A stretch of 64,000 nucleotides of DNA from Algoriphagus yeomjeoni (GCF_003259505.1 NZ_QLLK01000007.1:186001-250000), one strand, 5' to 3'; positions 35,297-44,993 are shown, counted from the stretch's first letter. Program-made: numbers and translations. Notes: generated by a model from the sequence alone, not told the origin.

Positions 35297-36638
35297 GCGG
35301 TTTTCCTTCGGCGTTGGACTTCGGATAATCGGAATCATCCTGAATATCTACCTTGCTCTTTGGCTATATTACAGTCAAGAGCTCTGGTTGGCTCCGGCTA
35401 TTTTAGGCCTGATTGCAGTGATTCAGATTGGGGAAATGATTTATTATGTCAACGCGATCAATCATAAATTGGCGAGATTTCTCGATTCCATCCGATATGC
35501 TGATTTCTCAAGTTCCTTTACATCAGACAGTAAAATGGGCAACTCCTTCAGGGAGGTAAATACCTCTTTCAATGAGGTGATGGAGGTTTTCAAGCAAACC
35601 CGTGCCGAAAAGGAAGAACAGATGCTCTTCCTGCAGGTCATCATTCAGCACATCAATACCGGGATTATTTCCTTCAATTCTGCAGGAAAAATCGGCGTTA
35701 TCAACAATGCTGCGAAGCATTTGCTTCAGATTCCACAATTCCGAGATATCACGGACTTGGGAAAATTATCTCCAAAACTTCTCGAAGATGTGATGGAGAT
35801 GAAGCCGGGACAGCGGCTTTCCAAAAAAGTCAATCCTTCTCTTCACCTGATCATTCAGTCCACTTCTCTGAAGATGGGTGGGCAAAGTTGGACCTTGCTT
35901 TCCTTGCAAAACATCAATGCAGAACTTCAATCCAACGAACTCGAAGCTTGGCAAAACCTGACCAAGGTGCTACGCCACGAAATCATGAACTCCATTACGC
36001 CGATTTCCAGTTTGGTGGAGTCACTTCGTACAATTTTGGATGAGGATAGTTATGTGCAGCAGGAAGGATTTTTGATCAAAAGAGATGGGTTTATGGACAT
36101 GCAGGAAGGCTTAGACACGATTGCAAATCGTAGTCGGGGTCTGGTGAATTTTGTAAATGCCTACCGAGATTACACGAATATTCCAGCTCCGAAAAAGGTA
36201 ACCATGCCTGTCTGTCAGCTTTTCGAAAATGTACTCAATCTGATGAAAGAGGACCTAAAATCGGCTGAAGTGAAAATAGAAACAAAGATTCATCCAAGTG
36301 ATTTGACGATCCATTGCGATCCGGATCAGATCACTATGATCTTGATCAATCTGGTGAAAAATGCCTCTGAATCCCTACAAAATCAAGCTGATCGTATGAT
36401 TTGGCTTTCCTCTATTGGACAGGGAGACTTAGGCTTGATGATACAGGTAGAAGACTCAGGACCTGGTATTATTCCTGAAGCTCTGGAGCGGATTTTTGTG
36501 CCTTTTTACTCTACCAAAAAGACTGGTAGCGGCATTGGATTAGCGATTTCCCGACAGATCATGAACTTGCACAAAGGAAGTTTGGAAGTGACTTCTATTC
36601 CGAATGAGCGGACTGTATTTACGATGAATTTCAGGTAA
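35286..36638 (+). CDS. PAS-type membrane sensor histidine kinase, partner of the NtrC-like regulator
   Basis: A 450-residue kinase with two N-terminal membrane helices (about 10-28 and 32-52), a short linker, and a PAS-like sensor region around 110-215 (FNSAGKIGVINNAAKHLLQI). The H-box is LRHEIMNSITPISSLV (near 233), the N-box is NLVKNASESLQNQ, and the G-boxes are VEDSGPGI and GSGIGLAISRQIM. It resembles NtrB/NtrY-like kinases. Its start lies within the regulator gene (11-bp overlap), which indicates coupled expression and a cognate pair. The signal is unknown. Confidence 0.92.
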   Translation: MVYKRFSFGVGLRIIGIILNIYLALWLYYSQELWLAPAILGLIAVIQIGEMIYYVNAINHKLARFLDSIRYADFSSSFTSDSKMGNSFREVNTSFNEVMEVFKQTRAEKEEQMLFLQVIIQHINTGIISFNSAGKIGVINNAAKHLLQIPQFRDITDLGKLSPKLLEDVMEMKPGQRLSKKVNPSLHLIIQSTSLKMGGQSWTLLSLQNINAELQSNELEAWQNLTKVLRHEIMNSITPISSLVESLRTILDEDSYVQQEGFLIKRDGFMDMQEGLDTIANRSRGLVNFVNAYRDYTNIPAPKKVTMPVCQLFENVLNLMKEDLKSAEVKIETKIHPSDLTIHCDPDQITMILINLVKNASESLQNQADRMIWLSSIGQGDLGLMIQVEDSGPGIIPEALERIFVPFYSTKKTGSGIGLAISRQIMNLHKGSLEVTSIPNERTVFTMNFR

Positions 36639-36643
36639 TCATT

Positions 36644-36660
36644 GAGGTTTTCAAAACCTC
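36644..36660. terminator. Palindrome GAGGTTTT-C-AAAACCTC after the kinase gene
   Basis: A perfect 8-bp inverted repeat begins 6 bp after the kinase stop and is followed by GATGGTTTTTG. It may end the regulator-kinase transcript. The same palindrome occurs at 28432-28448, so it may equally be a dispersed repeat. Confidence 0.5.
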
Positions 36661-37171
36661 GATGGTTTTTGATTTTTGTAGAAAATAGTTTTTAACCACA
36701 GAGCCCACGGAGGGAAACACAGAGGCCACAATTTGGAATTACTCTTAAGGAGTCTAAGACCTGTACAAAATGCGGCGGGCTTAGGTCTAACATATCCCAT
36801 TCTTCAGATTGATAACTTTTTAAAATTAATAACAACCTATAGAATGATCGCTTTGCTAGGTTTTTCTATGTGACTATGTGGTTTATTCCTTTTTCACCAC
36901 ATAGAATCATAGCGTCCATAGAATTGAAGTAGCAGATCGAGCTGTTTCAGTTCTTCTAACCTGTCCGACACTAGGCTAGCTTAGACTAATTGTGCTCTCA
37001 TTTTCAAACTGACTACTTTTTTATATTTAATTACAATCAATGGTGGATCGCTTTGCTTTGTTTTTCTAGGTGACTATGTGGTTAAACTTTTCATCACCTT
37101 CGAAAAATACCACGCCAACTTCATTTCATTGTTTATCAAGACTTTGTATCTTATACGAAACTGTAAACACT
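36661..37171. other. Spacer with direct repeats 200 bp apart
   Basis: No gene was found in this 511-bp stretch. GATCGCTTTGCT followed by GTTTTTCTA and GTGACTATGTGGTT occurs at 36846-36885 and again at 37046-37085, exactly 200 bp apart. CCACATAGAATCATAG near 36898 is a partial inverted copy, and ACCACAGAG/CACAGAGG words lie near 36697-36728. This looks like an accumulation of a dispersed non-coding repeat rather than a gene. Confidence 0.7.
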
Positions 37172-37693
37172 ATGGAAACAAACTTTTTAACACAAACCCA
37201 AGTAGCTTTTCACAATTTAAATGGCTTAGTAAATGGTATTGCCATCGATGGCCGAATCACCAGAAACGAATATGAGGCACTCAAAGCTTGGTGCCACACG
37301 CATGAGGGACTTTGCTCTCAGGAACCTTTCAACTCTTTTTTTGAGGAAATATCTACCAAAGTAAAAACTGGGAATGTAGGCTCAGAGGAGATATATGAAC
37401 TCAAAGAAATTCTGAAAAAACATGCGTTGAACTTCGAAGAAAAGGATAAAACAAAAGCTGATCTTCACTTTCTCCAAGGCGTCTGTTATGGTATCATGGC
37501 GGATGGAGACATCAATAAGTATGAGATAGAAATGCTCAAAAAATGGATGGATGAAAATAATCAATTGAGCGAAACCTATCCATTTAATGAAATCTACGAA
37601 GTAGTGGCCACTGCAATCTCAAAAGGCAAAATTGACTCAGAGGAATACAAAGAATTAGTGAAATACTTTAAGGAGTTTATGAAGATTGAGTAG
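37172..37693 (+). CDS. TerB-like helical protein, two repeats
   Basis: From the start at 37172 (METNFLTQTQVAFHNLNGLVNGI) the product has 173 residues, all helical, without signal or membrane segments. It contains two similar halves: LNGLVNGIAIDGRITRNEYEALKAW...FNSFFEEI (~14-60) and LQGVCYGIMADGDINKYEIEMLKKW...FNEIYEVV (~95-145). The (G)I-x-x-DG-x-I-x-x-x-E-x-x-x-L-x-x-W pattern is TerB-like and also occurs beside BRCT domains in DNA-metabolism proteins. The frame extends 34 codons upstream through the repeat-containing spacer, which is unlikely to be coding. The function is unknown. Confidence 0.75.
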   Translation: METNFLTQTQVAFHNLNGLVNGIAIDGRITRNEYEALKAWCHTHEGLCSQEPFNSFFEEISTKVKTGNVGSEEIYELKEILKKHALNFEEKDKTKADLHFLQGVCYGIMADGDINKYEIEMLKKWMDENNQLSETYPFNEIYEVVATAISKGKIDSEEYKELVKYFKEFMKIE

Positions 37694-37730
37694 TTGTTTT
37701 ACCGAGCTAACTCACGTTTCAAAGAAAAAT

Positions 37731-37750
37731 CCAAGCTCAAATGAGCTTGG
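37731..37750. terminator. Bidirectional intrinsic terminator
   Basis: CCAAGCTCA and TGAGCTTGG form a perfect 9-bp stem around AA, between the convergent TerB-like and TonB-dependent receptor genes. On the minus strand it is followed by ATTTTTC and on the plus strand by AATTTC, so it can serve both, best on the minus strand. Confidence 0.8.
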
Positions 37751-37793
37751 AATTTCTAATTATAAAACCCTATGCTGTATTAAATTTTTTCTT

Positions 37794-40166
37794 TTAAAAC
37801 CTTCTTCTTCCGCCACTATATTCCATGGCTTCACCTTTGCCGAAGCCGTAGCTCACCCCTAAGGTCACGAAGCGTCCTCTCCTTCTATAATTATATTGGT
37901 AGAAGTCAGGATTCAGTGTTTCGCTCTCCGAGATTCTCGAAGCAAATACATCTCTAACACTTAGATTGACGATCACCTTGCCTTTCACAATTTTCTTTCG
38001 AATTCCTATATCTGCTGTAGCAAACCCTGAAATATCCCGCTGAAAAGTCTGGTAAGAAGAACGATAGTCTCCAACTATTTCCAAGGAAAAATCAGCTGGC
38101 AACTCAAACTTGTTGGTCAGCCTGGCAGTCCACTGATTTGACTTGAAGCCAAAAGGCACAGCCTCATAGGTCCCTGATCTATCGAAATAATTATAATTAA
38201 AATCAGCACTCATTGACCACCAGTTTGATGGAGTCATTTTGCCGTTCACTTCCAAACCAGTCACGTTATTGGTACCAATATTCATAGGCTTGGTAATATT
38301 GATATTGTTCTCAAAAGTGGTTACATCCTCTATAGTCTGGGTGATGTAGCGATGGTAAATCGATGAACTAAGCGAGAAAAGCGGATGATCAAAGATACCT
38401 GTGACCTCATAGCTATCGGTGTATTCCGGCAACAGATTTGGATTCCCGGTAGACACACTGAAGGTATTTCGGATATTCACAAAGGGATTCAGGTCAAAGA
38501 ATCTAGGTCTGGAGATCCGTCTGGAATAACCACCTTGGACAGAAAAATTTTTAGCCACTTTGTAGGAGGCATGAAGCGTAGGGAACAAATTGGCGAAGTT
38601 CTGATTATTCTCTTCGTTGGTTTCTTCGAGGAGCGTTTCAATACTTGTATTTTCCATTCTCAGTCCTAGCTTCAACCCAAACTTATCATTCTCATAAGCT
38701 CCAGTTCCGTAGAGTCCAAGTACTTTTTGCTTGTAAAAGAAGTTATTGGAAAGTTCAGGAATGACTACCCATACACCATCATTTGACTCAGAAATAGCAT
38801 AATCATTTTTGACTTCTGTAATGAAATACTGACCACCCGTCTCCAAGGTGAACTTCTCCCCAAATGGACGAGTATAATCTGCTTGAAATGTATATTCTGC
38901 CTGAGAGAAGTCATTGTCACTCAATTGAGCATCTGACCTTGCGCCTTCACCAAAGGTTGGGCTGTTGGTGAAATCGGATGACTGGTCCTTCGAAAACGAA
39001 CTTCCTATCGCAGAAAGCAGGAGAAAGTGTTCTTCTTCATCTGAGAAATCACTTTTGTATTGCATCTCATATTGCCATTTGGGATTGGTTGCCTCAGTAG
39101 TTTCTTCACGTAGCCATCCAGACATGGGAGCCATGTTCCCATCAAAGGTGCTGAATTCCCCTCTGGAGTATTCTGCTTCTGCTTCAAATGCATAATTACC
39201 GGAAACGGTGATGACATTTCTATCATTGAAATAGTAATCTGTCCCCAGTATCAGATTGACAAAATTTTCATTCTTCTCTACATCTCCGACACTTTGCACC
39301 TCATTCAATGTGCTGGAATTTCGATTGATTGTTTCAAAGTCTTCTGGCATAGTACGCTTGCCTATTCCGATTTGGCTGAAAAGATTGAATTTCTCCGTAC
39401 GCTTATTAATACTAAAACCCAAACTATGGTTATTGGGAACACCTGTATTTAGACTCATGGAGCCATTTACGCCTTTTTTCTCCTCCTTTTTCAGCACAAT
39501 ATTGATAATGCCCGAAGTCCCCTCCGCATTATACTTGGCCGAAGGATTGGTGATCACCTCCACCTTTTCTATCATATCAGCTGTCAACGTTCCTAAGGCA
39601 TTCCCTCCATCTCCGGTGAGCACTGAAGGCTTGCCGTTGATCAGCACTTGAACACCACCCGTACCTCTCAATAGAATTTGACCTTCAATATTTACAGTCA
39701 CCGAAGGCACATTATTCAACACATCCAAAACACTGGCTCCGGTGCTGCTCAGATCCTGACCCACGTTAAACACCCGCTTATCCAGCTGAAACTCCGTCGT
39801 AGATCGCTGTCCTTGAACTATTACCTCGTTCATTTGCTGCACATCCTCCTCCAGTGAGATAGTACCCAGATCCACTCGATTGTTGACTACTTCAAAATCA
39901 GTAAGTTGCTTTGTAACAAACCCGATAAAACTCACTTCCACGGTGAAGTCCTTGCTCTCTGTAGCGAGTAAAAGAGTACCATTGGACTGTGTAGTCGTAC
40001 CTGCCAGCATGCGATCTGAATCCTTAGCAAGGATCTTGATCGTTGCAAATTCAATCGCTTTCTGACTTTTAGCATCCACCACTTTTCCTGATATTTCTAT
40101 ACCTTGTGCAAAAGCTGTGGCTATAGCAAGGATAAAAAATAAGAAGCAGCTAAGAATGTTTTTCAT
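37794..40166 (-). CDS. TonB-dependent outer membrane receptor, OMP_b-brl type
   Basis: From the start at 40166 (MKNILSCFLFFILAIATAFAQ) the product has 790 residues. It has a signal peptide and an N-terminal carboxypeptidase-regulatory-like beta domain (~22-105, ISGKVVDAKSQKAIEFATIKI). A plug follows (~120-225, LDVLNNVPSVTVNIEGQILLRGTGGVQVLINGKPSVL) and then a ~550-residue beta-barrel ending in VTLGVSYGFGKGEAMEYSGGRRRF. No SusD partner adjoins it, so it is not a glycan-uptake SusCD pair; peptides, metals or signalling are possible. The frame has an earlier in-frame ATG 16 codons upstream that lacks a signal. It is divergent from a LytS-type kinase gene. Confidence 0.9.
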   Translation of the reverse strand: MKNILSCFLFFILAIATAFAQGIEISGKVVDAKSQKAIEFATIKILAKDSDRMLAGTTTQSNGTLLLATESKDFTVEVSFIGFVTKQLTDFEVVNNRVDLGTISLEEDVQQMNEVIVQGQRSTTEFQLDKRVFNVGQDLSSTGASVLDVLNNVPSVTVNIEGQILLRGTGGVQVLINGKPSVLTGDGGNALGTLTADMIEKVEVITNPSAKYNAEGTSGIINIVLKKEEKKGVNGSMSLNTGVPNNHSLGFSINKRTEKFNLFSQIGIGKRTMPEDFETINRNSSTLNEVQSVGDVEKNENFVNLILGTDYYFNDRNVITVSGNYAFEAEAEYSRGEFSTFDGNMAPMSGWLREETTEATNPKWQYEMQYKSDFSDEEEHFLLLSAIGSSFSKDQSSDFTNSPTFGEGARSDAQLSDNDFSQAEYTFQADYTRPFGEKFTLETGGQYFITEVKNDYAISESNDGVWVVIPELSNNFFYKQKVLGLYGTGAYENDKFGLKLGLRMENTSIETLLEETNEENNQNFANLFPTLHASYKVAKNFSVQGGYSRRISRPRFFDLNPFVNIRNTFSVSTGNPNLLPEYTDSYEVTGIFDHPLFSLSSSIYHRYITQTIEDVTTFENNINITKPMNIGTNNVTGLEVNGKMTPSNWWSMSADFNYNYFDRSGTYEAVPFGFKSNQWTARLTNKFELPADFSLEIVGDYRSSYQTFQRDISGFATADIGIRKKIVKGKVIVNLSVRDVFASRISESETLNPDFYQYNYRRRGRFVTLGVSYGFGKGEAMEYSGGRRRF

Positions 40167-40351
40167 GTCGGAGTCGATTAGATTCAAGTCAAAACTGATA
40201 GTAAAAAAGCGCACCTAAAAATATATCCGATGAACGACCAGACTTTCCAGCCAAACAACATACCCGGAGCTTTTGGGTTGTTTGGCAGGTAAAAGCTGCC
40301 GTTCAACGGCTAAATTATTCTACTCAACTTAGCTGGATTTACATTGCATCG

Positions 40352-41386
40352 ATGAAATCAATCAAACTTGAACCGAACTCTGCCAAACGAGAATGGATAT
40401 TTCAGATCATTTTGCATCTACTGGTATTCCATTTTGTGATTATGGATCACAAACAAGGGCAGTTGATCTACGAACTCTATTGGTACCAATTGGCTTTTTT
40501 CATGAATTATATATGGGCTAATCTTCTGATCAGCTATGTACTCTTACCAAAATTTTTGTACAGGAAAAAGTACCTCCTATTTGGCCTACTCACCTACAGC
40601 TGCGTGGTAGTGGTGATTCTGATCGAGGAGTTTGTTTTGGAAAAAATCTATTTCCCGTTTACAAGAGGTGCGGATTTCAGTGGTATTTTATTGAGTATGG
40701 GAGAAATTCTCTCCGTTTTGGTTGCATTGGTAGGGATGAAAATCGCCTGGGATGCTATCCATCGGCAGCGGGAAATGGATGAATTAAGGGTAATGGCCAA
40801 AGAAAGTGAATTGTCATTTCTAAATTCTCAGATCAATCCTCACTTTCTCTTCAATAATCTCAACAATCTCTACTCCTATGCAGTGGAGAAATCCCCGAAA
40901 ACACCTGAACTCATCCTGGGACTTAGTGGTGTTTTGCGTTACATGCTCTACGAATGCCGAGAGGAAACGGTGCCCTTGACCAAGGAAATCGATCATTTGC
41001 TCAATTTCATCCAACTCTACGAATTGCAAATCGAGGGAAGGGGAACGGTTGATTTCTACACGGATAACATAGAAGAAAGCTACCGGATCTCTCCGTTGAT
41101 TCTGAGTGTATTTGTGGAAAATGCCTTTAAGCATAGTCAAGCCAGCCAAACAGAAAAAATCAACTTAACAGTTTCCGTATCTGTGGATAGGAAAGGCATG
41201 TTAACCTTCACCTGTAAAAACAATTTCCTTCCTGAATACGCTACTCAGACTAAGGAAAAAGGCATAGGGCTCGAAAACGTCAAGAAAAGACTCAATCTAC
41301 TCTATCCCAATACCCACGAATTGAGAATAGAACCTACCAATACAGAGTTTTTTGTGTGCTTAAAAATCCAATTGAATAAGGAATGA
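40352..41386 (+). CDS. LytS-family sensor histidine kinase, first pair
   Basis: A 344-residue kinase with about four membrane helices in the first ~140 residues, then the His_kinase domain with FLNSQINPHFLFNNLNNLYSYA and an ATP-binding domain (VENAFKHS, KGIGLENVKKRLNLLYP). Such proteins partner LytTR response regulators; the next gene overlaps by 4 bp and encodes one. The pair is divergent from the TonB-dependent receptor gene (185 bp between starts), suggesting it might control that gene. Confidence 0.92.
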   Translation: MKSIKLEPNSAKREWIFQIILHLLVFHFVIMDHKQGQLIYELYWYQLAFFMNYIWANLLISYVLLPKFLYRKKYLLFGLLTYSCVVVVILIEEFVLEKIYFPFTRGADFSGILLSMGEILSVLVALVGMKIAWDAIHRQREMDELRVMAKESELSFLNSQINPHFLFNNLNNLYSYAVEKSPKTPELILGLSGVLRYMLYECREETVPLTKEIDHLLNFIQLYELQIEGRGTVDFYTDNIEESYRISPLILSVFVENAFKHSQASQTEKINLTVSVSVDRKGMLTFTCKNNFLPEYATQTKEKGIGLENVKKRLNLLYPNTHELRIEPTNTEFFVCLKIQLNKE

Positions 41387-42069
41387 ACTGCATCATCATA
41401 GAAGATCAGCCACCGGCACAGAGAATCCTGAAAAAATACATTCATGATATTGGCTCTCTTAATCTTGTCGGGACATTTGGAGATGCTATTCAAGCAATAG
41501 ACTTTCTTCAAAAGGAAACTGTCGATCTGATGTTTCTCGATATTAACCTACCCAAACTTTCCGGTATTTCATTTCTAAAAAGTCTATCCAACAAACCGCA
41601 GGTCATATTCACAACGGCCTTTTCTGAGTATGCCCTAGACGGATACGAGCTCGACGTGGTAGATTATCTACTGAAACCTTTTTCATTCGAGCGATTTGTA
41701 AAAGCCGTTGCAAAAGTAAAACGAGAGGCGCAAGCTACTATCAAACCGGAAACTCAATCTAAAAAAGAGCACTTTATCAAAATTGGGTATGAGCACGTAA
41801 GGATAGCCTTTGAAAATATAATCTACTTGGCAGCAGATGGGGACTATTGTGAGGTGTTTTTGGAAGACAAAAAGTATTTATCGTCTGAACCTATGAAAAA
41901 GTGGCTAGAGCTTCTGGATGAGGCAAGTTTCCACAGAATTCACAAATCTTATTTGGTCAATATACACCGGGTCAATAAGATCAGCGGAAACCAAGTTTAC
42001 TTGGTAAATGGCAGCATATTGCCGATCGGAAGAACTTACAGAGAAGATTTCATGGATAAATTTCTCTAA
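41383..42069 (+). CDS. LytTR-family response regulator, first pair
   Basis: A 228-residue regulator. The N-terminal receiver has the phospho-acceptor Asp in LMFLDINLPKLSG, TAFSEYAL and a KPF motif. The C-terminal LytTR DNA-binding domain has IYLAADGDYCEVFLEDKKYL and FHRIHKSYLVNIHRVNKI. It overlaps the kinase gene by 4 bp and is the last gene of this unit. LytTR proteins bind pairs of short direct repeats; none was identified with confidence upstream. Confidence 0.93.
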   Translation: MNCIIIEDQPPAQRILKKYIHDIGSLNLVGTFGDAIQAIDFLQKETVDLMFLDINLPKLSGISFLKSLSNKPQVIFTTAFSEYALDGYELDVVDYLLKPFSFERFVKAVAKVKREAQATIKPETQSKKEHFIKIGYEHVRIAFENIIYLAADGDYCEVFLEDKKYLSSEPMKKWLELLDEASFHRIHKSYLVNIHRVNKISGNQVYLVNGSILPIGRTYREDFMDKFL

Positions 42070-42437
42070 GAAAGAAGCAGCTGTCATACAACTTATTATT
42101 TCCTTTTTTCATGGGTTTGGGTTAACTATTTAATGAACTATTTTCCACGGAAAACATATTTCATTTACGTTTTATACAGGCAACAATTAGGGTCAACTGC
42201 AAGCACATCCAAGGAGTTCCCAATTCCTACGTAGTTACCGACAGGATCGGGGAACAAAATTCTACTTTAGCTTTTTGTATCAGGACAATTCCTGACAAGC
42301 GAATATCAAGCTGTTTTTTTTCAGAAATAGAATAAAGACCATAAAAAAGCTAGGAGAAATTAGCTCATAGAAGCTCCGAAAAGGAGGTTTGGATCAGTTA
42401 ACTCTTAACAGAATTTGCGGTGTGACCTTTTAAATCC
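42070..42437. other. Spacer between convergent LytTR genes
   Basis: No gene or convincing terminator was recognised in these 368 bp. A small hairpin CAGGA-CAAT-TCCTG lies at 42281-42294 without a T-tract. A run of eight T residues lies near 42313, but no stable stem precedes it. Confidence 0.5.
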
Positions 42438-43145
42438 TTATATCAACTTCCCATCCTCAAGCTTTGCCAGAAATACATCTCTATAATTTCTGCTAATTGG
42501 AAATAGGTCTTTCCCAATCAAAACCTCATTGGATTGTACCTCATCGATGTGTCGCATGTTGATTATAAATGAACGATGAATGCGGACAAACTCACTTGGC
42601 AATGCATTAGCAATATTGGTCAGGGAAACTAGTGAAAGCACTTTCCTAGTCGGAGTGATGATCTTAATGTATTCCCGTTGTGCCTCGATTGCCTGCACCT
42701 CGGAAAACAGGAATTTCACAATTCTAGTATCCGTTTTGATAAAAAAGTATTCAGGTTTGTCTGTTTTTTCATCAGCTCGAACTTGTACTGAAAGGTATTC
42801 CGTAGCTTTTTCAATGGCTTTGGTGAATCGCTCGAAAGAAACCGGTTTCATCAAATAATCGATCACATCCAGTTCATATCCTTTCAAAGCATATTCCTCA
42901 TAAGCTGTTACAAAAATTGTTAAGGGTTTTTCAGGTAGTTCATTCAGCAAATCCACTCCTGTCATCAGCGGCATACGAATATCCAATAAGAGTATGTCAA
43001 CTGGATTTTGCTTTAAAAAGCGTAATGCCTCCTCCCCATTGCTGCATACGCCGGCCAATGCAAGATTTTCAACTTTGGACACATAGTCCGAAAGTAACTT
43101 CCTAGCTGGAGGCTCATCGTCAACGATTAGTATCCGGTAGTTCAT
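42438..43145 (-). CDS. LytTR-family response regulator, second pair
   Basis: A 235-residue receiver plus LytTR protein. The receiver shows VDDEPPARKLL, the acceptor Asp in ILLLDIRMPLMTG, TAYEEYAL and KPVSFERF. The DNA-binding part shows AIEAQREYIKIITPTRKVLSLVS and FVRIHRSFIINMRHIDEVQ. It overlaps the upstream kinase gene by 4 bp. It is a close relative of the regulator at 41383-42069, and the two pairs are arranged tail to tail. Confidence 0.93.
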   Translation of the reverse strand: MNYRILIVDDEPPARKLLSDYVSKVENLALAGVCSNGEEALRFLKQNPVDILLLDIRMPLMTGVDLLNELPEKPLTIFVTAYEEYALKGYELDVIDYLMKPVSFERFTKAIEKATEYLSVQVRADEKTDKPEYFFIKTDTRIVKFLFSEVQAIEAQREYIKIITPTRKVLSLVSLTNIANALPSEFVRIHRSFIINMRHIDEVQSNEVLIGKDLFPISRNYRDVFLAKLEDGKLI

Positions 43146-44140
43146 TGCAGGTTTATGGTTAATTTCACTTCAAAGGAGGTAGCATTCTGGTCAAGCTCCA
43201 ATTCATGTTTGGCAGGATAAATTAAGTTTAACCTCTTCTTCACATTCGTAAGGCCTACTCCACTTTCTTCTTCAGCAGTCTTTCTTCCTGCTATCACATC
43301 ATTTCTAATATAAAAAAACAACCTATCACCAGCATTGATATTCAGGTTAATTTCAATAGTCCCATCAATCGTATTCCCATGCTTAAAGGCATTCTCCAAA
43401 AAGACGAGAAATATCAAATGAGCAATTTGATGCCTGTCTTTAATCCCTTGGTGTGTAAAAATAATCTTCGGCTTCTCATCGAGCTTTAGTCTCCAAAGCT
43501 CAATAAAATTCTCCATGAATGTGATCTCTTTAGAAAGTGAAACAAACCTTCCTTGATCCTCATATAGCATATGGCGCATCATTTCGGACAGCTTCATGAT
43601 GGCTGGAGCGGTGTTATTTTCCTTGAAATATGCCATTGAATAAATATTGTTTAGCGTATTGAAAAGGAAATGGGGACTGAGCTGTAGCTTCAAAAACTTA
43701 AGTTCGGAAGCTAATTGGCTGTTTCTAAGTTCTATTTCATTTCGCTGAGCTTTGATCAAATTGGCAAAAAACCAAACGACCGTAGTGATGAGGTAAAAGC
43801 CAATTGCCGGTACCGATCTGATAAAATAGGTATAGGTCATCGATCGGTGACTTAGGCCTATGATACTCACCCGGACTATAACGATTGATGCAATCAATAG
43901 AACAGATAATATCACATACAAACCATATTTCCCTTTTCCATAATACTTTGGCAATAGCCAATAGTAATTCAGGTAAGCGATAGCCGACGAAGCCAACACA
44001 TCAGAAATAACTATGTGCCATAGCTCTGTGGTAGATACCACCCAATTACTCATAGAGGCAAAAAGGATTGCTCCATAGCATAACCAAAAAAGGATATGCA
44101 ACGCGTATAATATTGGACGCGATAGTAAGTTAGTTTGCAT
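43142..44140 (-). CDS. LytS-family sensor histidine kinase, second pair
   Basis: From the start at 44140 (MQTNLLSRPILYALHILFWLCYG) the product has 332 residues. Four membrane helices are followed by FLKLQLSPHFLFNTLNNIYSMA and an ATP-binding domain (LENAFKHG, GVGLTNVKKRLNLIYP). Two ATGs upstream (44167, 44188) are in frame, but the chosen start places the first membrane helix right after the N-terminus. The partner regulator follows with a 4-bp overlap. Possible targets include the divergent NTF2-like gene. Confidence 0.9.
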   Translation of the reverse strand: MQTNLLSRPILYALHILFWLCYGAILFASMSNWVVSTTELWHIVISDVLASSAIAYLNYYWLLPKYYGKGKYGLYVILSVLLIASIVIVRVSIIGLSHRSMTYTYFIRSVPAIGFYLITTVVWFFANLIKAQRNEIELRNSQLASELKFLKLQLSPHFLFNTLNNIYSMAYFKENNTAPAIMKLSEMMRHMLYEDQGRFVSLSKEITFMENFIELWRLKLDEKPKIIFTHQGIKDRHQIAHLIFLVFLENAFKHGNTIDGTIEINLNINAGDRLFFYIRNDVIAGRKTAEEESGVGLTNVKKRLNLIYPAKHELELDQNATSFEVKLTINLQ

Positions 44141-44435
44141 TGCGAAAATTAAGATTTTAAATAACATCAAATCTGAACGATCATCCAACTGACAGCTGCA
44201 CTCTACAGAAGACCTCCTTTATCCCACAAGTGGCAAACGCCAAGATATTTTGCAGTCTATTCAAACAAGTAATTTTCATTCGTAGATCAAATCCGTTGTC
44301 TGGGTGAGAGAACCTTGCTTTCTATTGATTTCATCCAAATGATATGATTATACTTCGTCTATTAGTATTGATTAAGTGGACTTACAAGACTTTTGCACGC
44401 TGAACTTCAAAATTTTAACACTGAAACAAACAATT

Positions 44436-44885
44436 ATGAAAAAGTTATTAATAGCACTCTTATTAACTCTCATGAGTTCCTCCTTGCTTTTGGCGCAGTC
44501 ATCTACGGAGCAGGAAGTCACAAAACTCTCCATGGAGAAGTGGCAGTGGATGGCAGACAAGGATGTGGCAAAGTTGGAAAAACTCTTTGACGACAAAGCT
44601 AAATTCGTCCATATGAGCGGTAGCTGGAAAAAAGACCGTGAATTAGAGATCATTGAGTCAGGGAGTATTTGGTACAAAAAAGCGGATGTGCACGATACGG
44701 CAGTAGAGATATCAGGAAATACGGCAATCGTTTGGAATCGCATCACCTTGACAGCATTTGTACGGGGAGCAGATGTAGTGACCGAATTTACGGTGACGGA
44801 AGTTTACCAAAAGCAAGGTGAAAACTGGAAAATGCACGCATTGACCTTCAGCAGCGTTCGGGATACGCATGAGATTGAACATTGA
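44436..44885 (+). CDS. Secreted NTF2-like (SnoaL/DUF4440) protein
   Basis: A 149-residue protein with a signal peptide (MKKLLIALLLTLMSSSLLLAQ) and a single cone-shaped NTF2-like domain. The domain has KWQWMADKDVAKLEKLFDDKAKFVHMSGSWKKDRELEII, then NTAIVWNRITL and VTEVYQKQGENWKMHALTFSSV. The domain serves as a ligand pocket or small enzyme; no substrate can be named. The chosen start follows 20 in-frame codons that lack signal character. An AraC-type HTH gene follows 108 bp downstream. Confidence 0.87.
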   Translation: MKKLLIALLLTLMSSSLLLAQSSTEQEVTKLSMEKWQWMADKDVAKLEKLFDDKAKFVHMSGSWKKDRELEIIESGSIWYKKADVHDTAVEISGNTAIVWNRITLTAFVRGADVVTEFTVTEVYQKQGENWKMHALTFSSVRDTHEIEH

Positions 44886-44993
44886 TTTATTATTAACCTC
44901 CTCACTCATTTTAATATCGCTAATAAATTGAACAAAAACACAAGTGGGTGAAAACACTCCCTATGGCGAAGAATATTTAATGCGGAATCCAAA

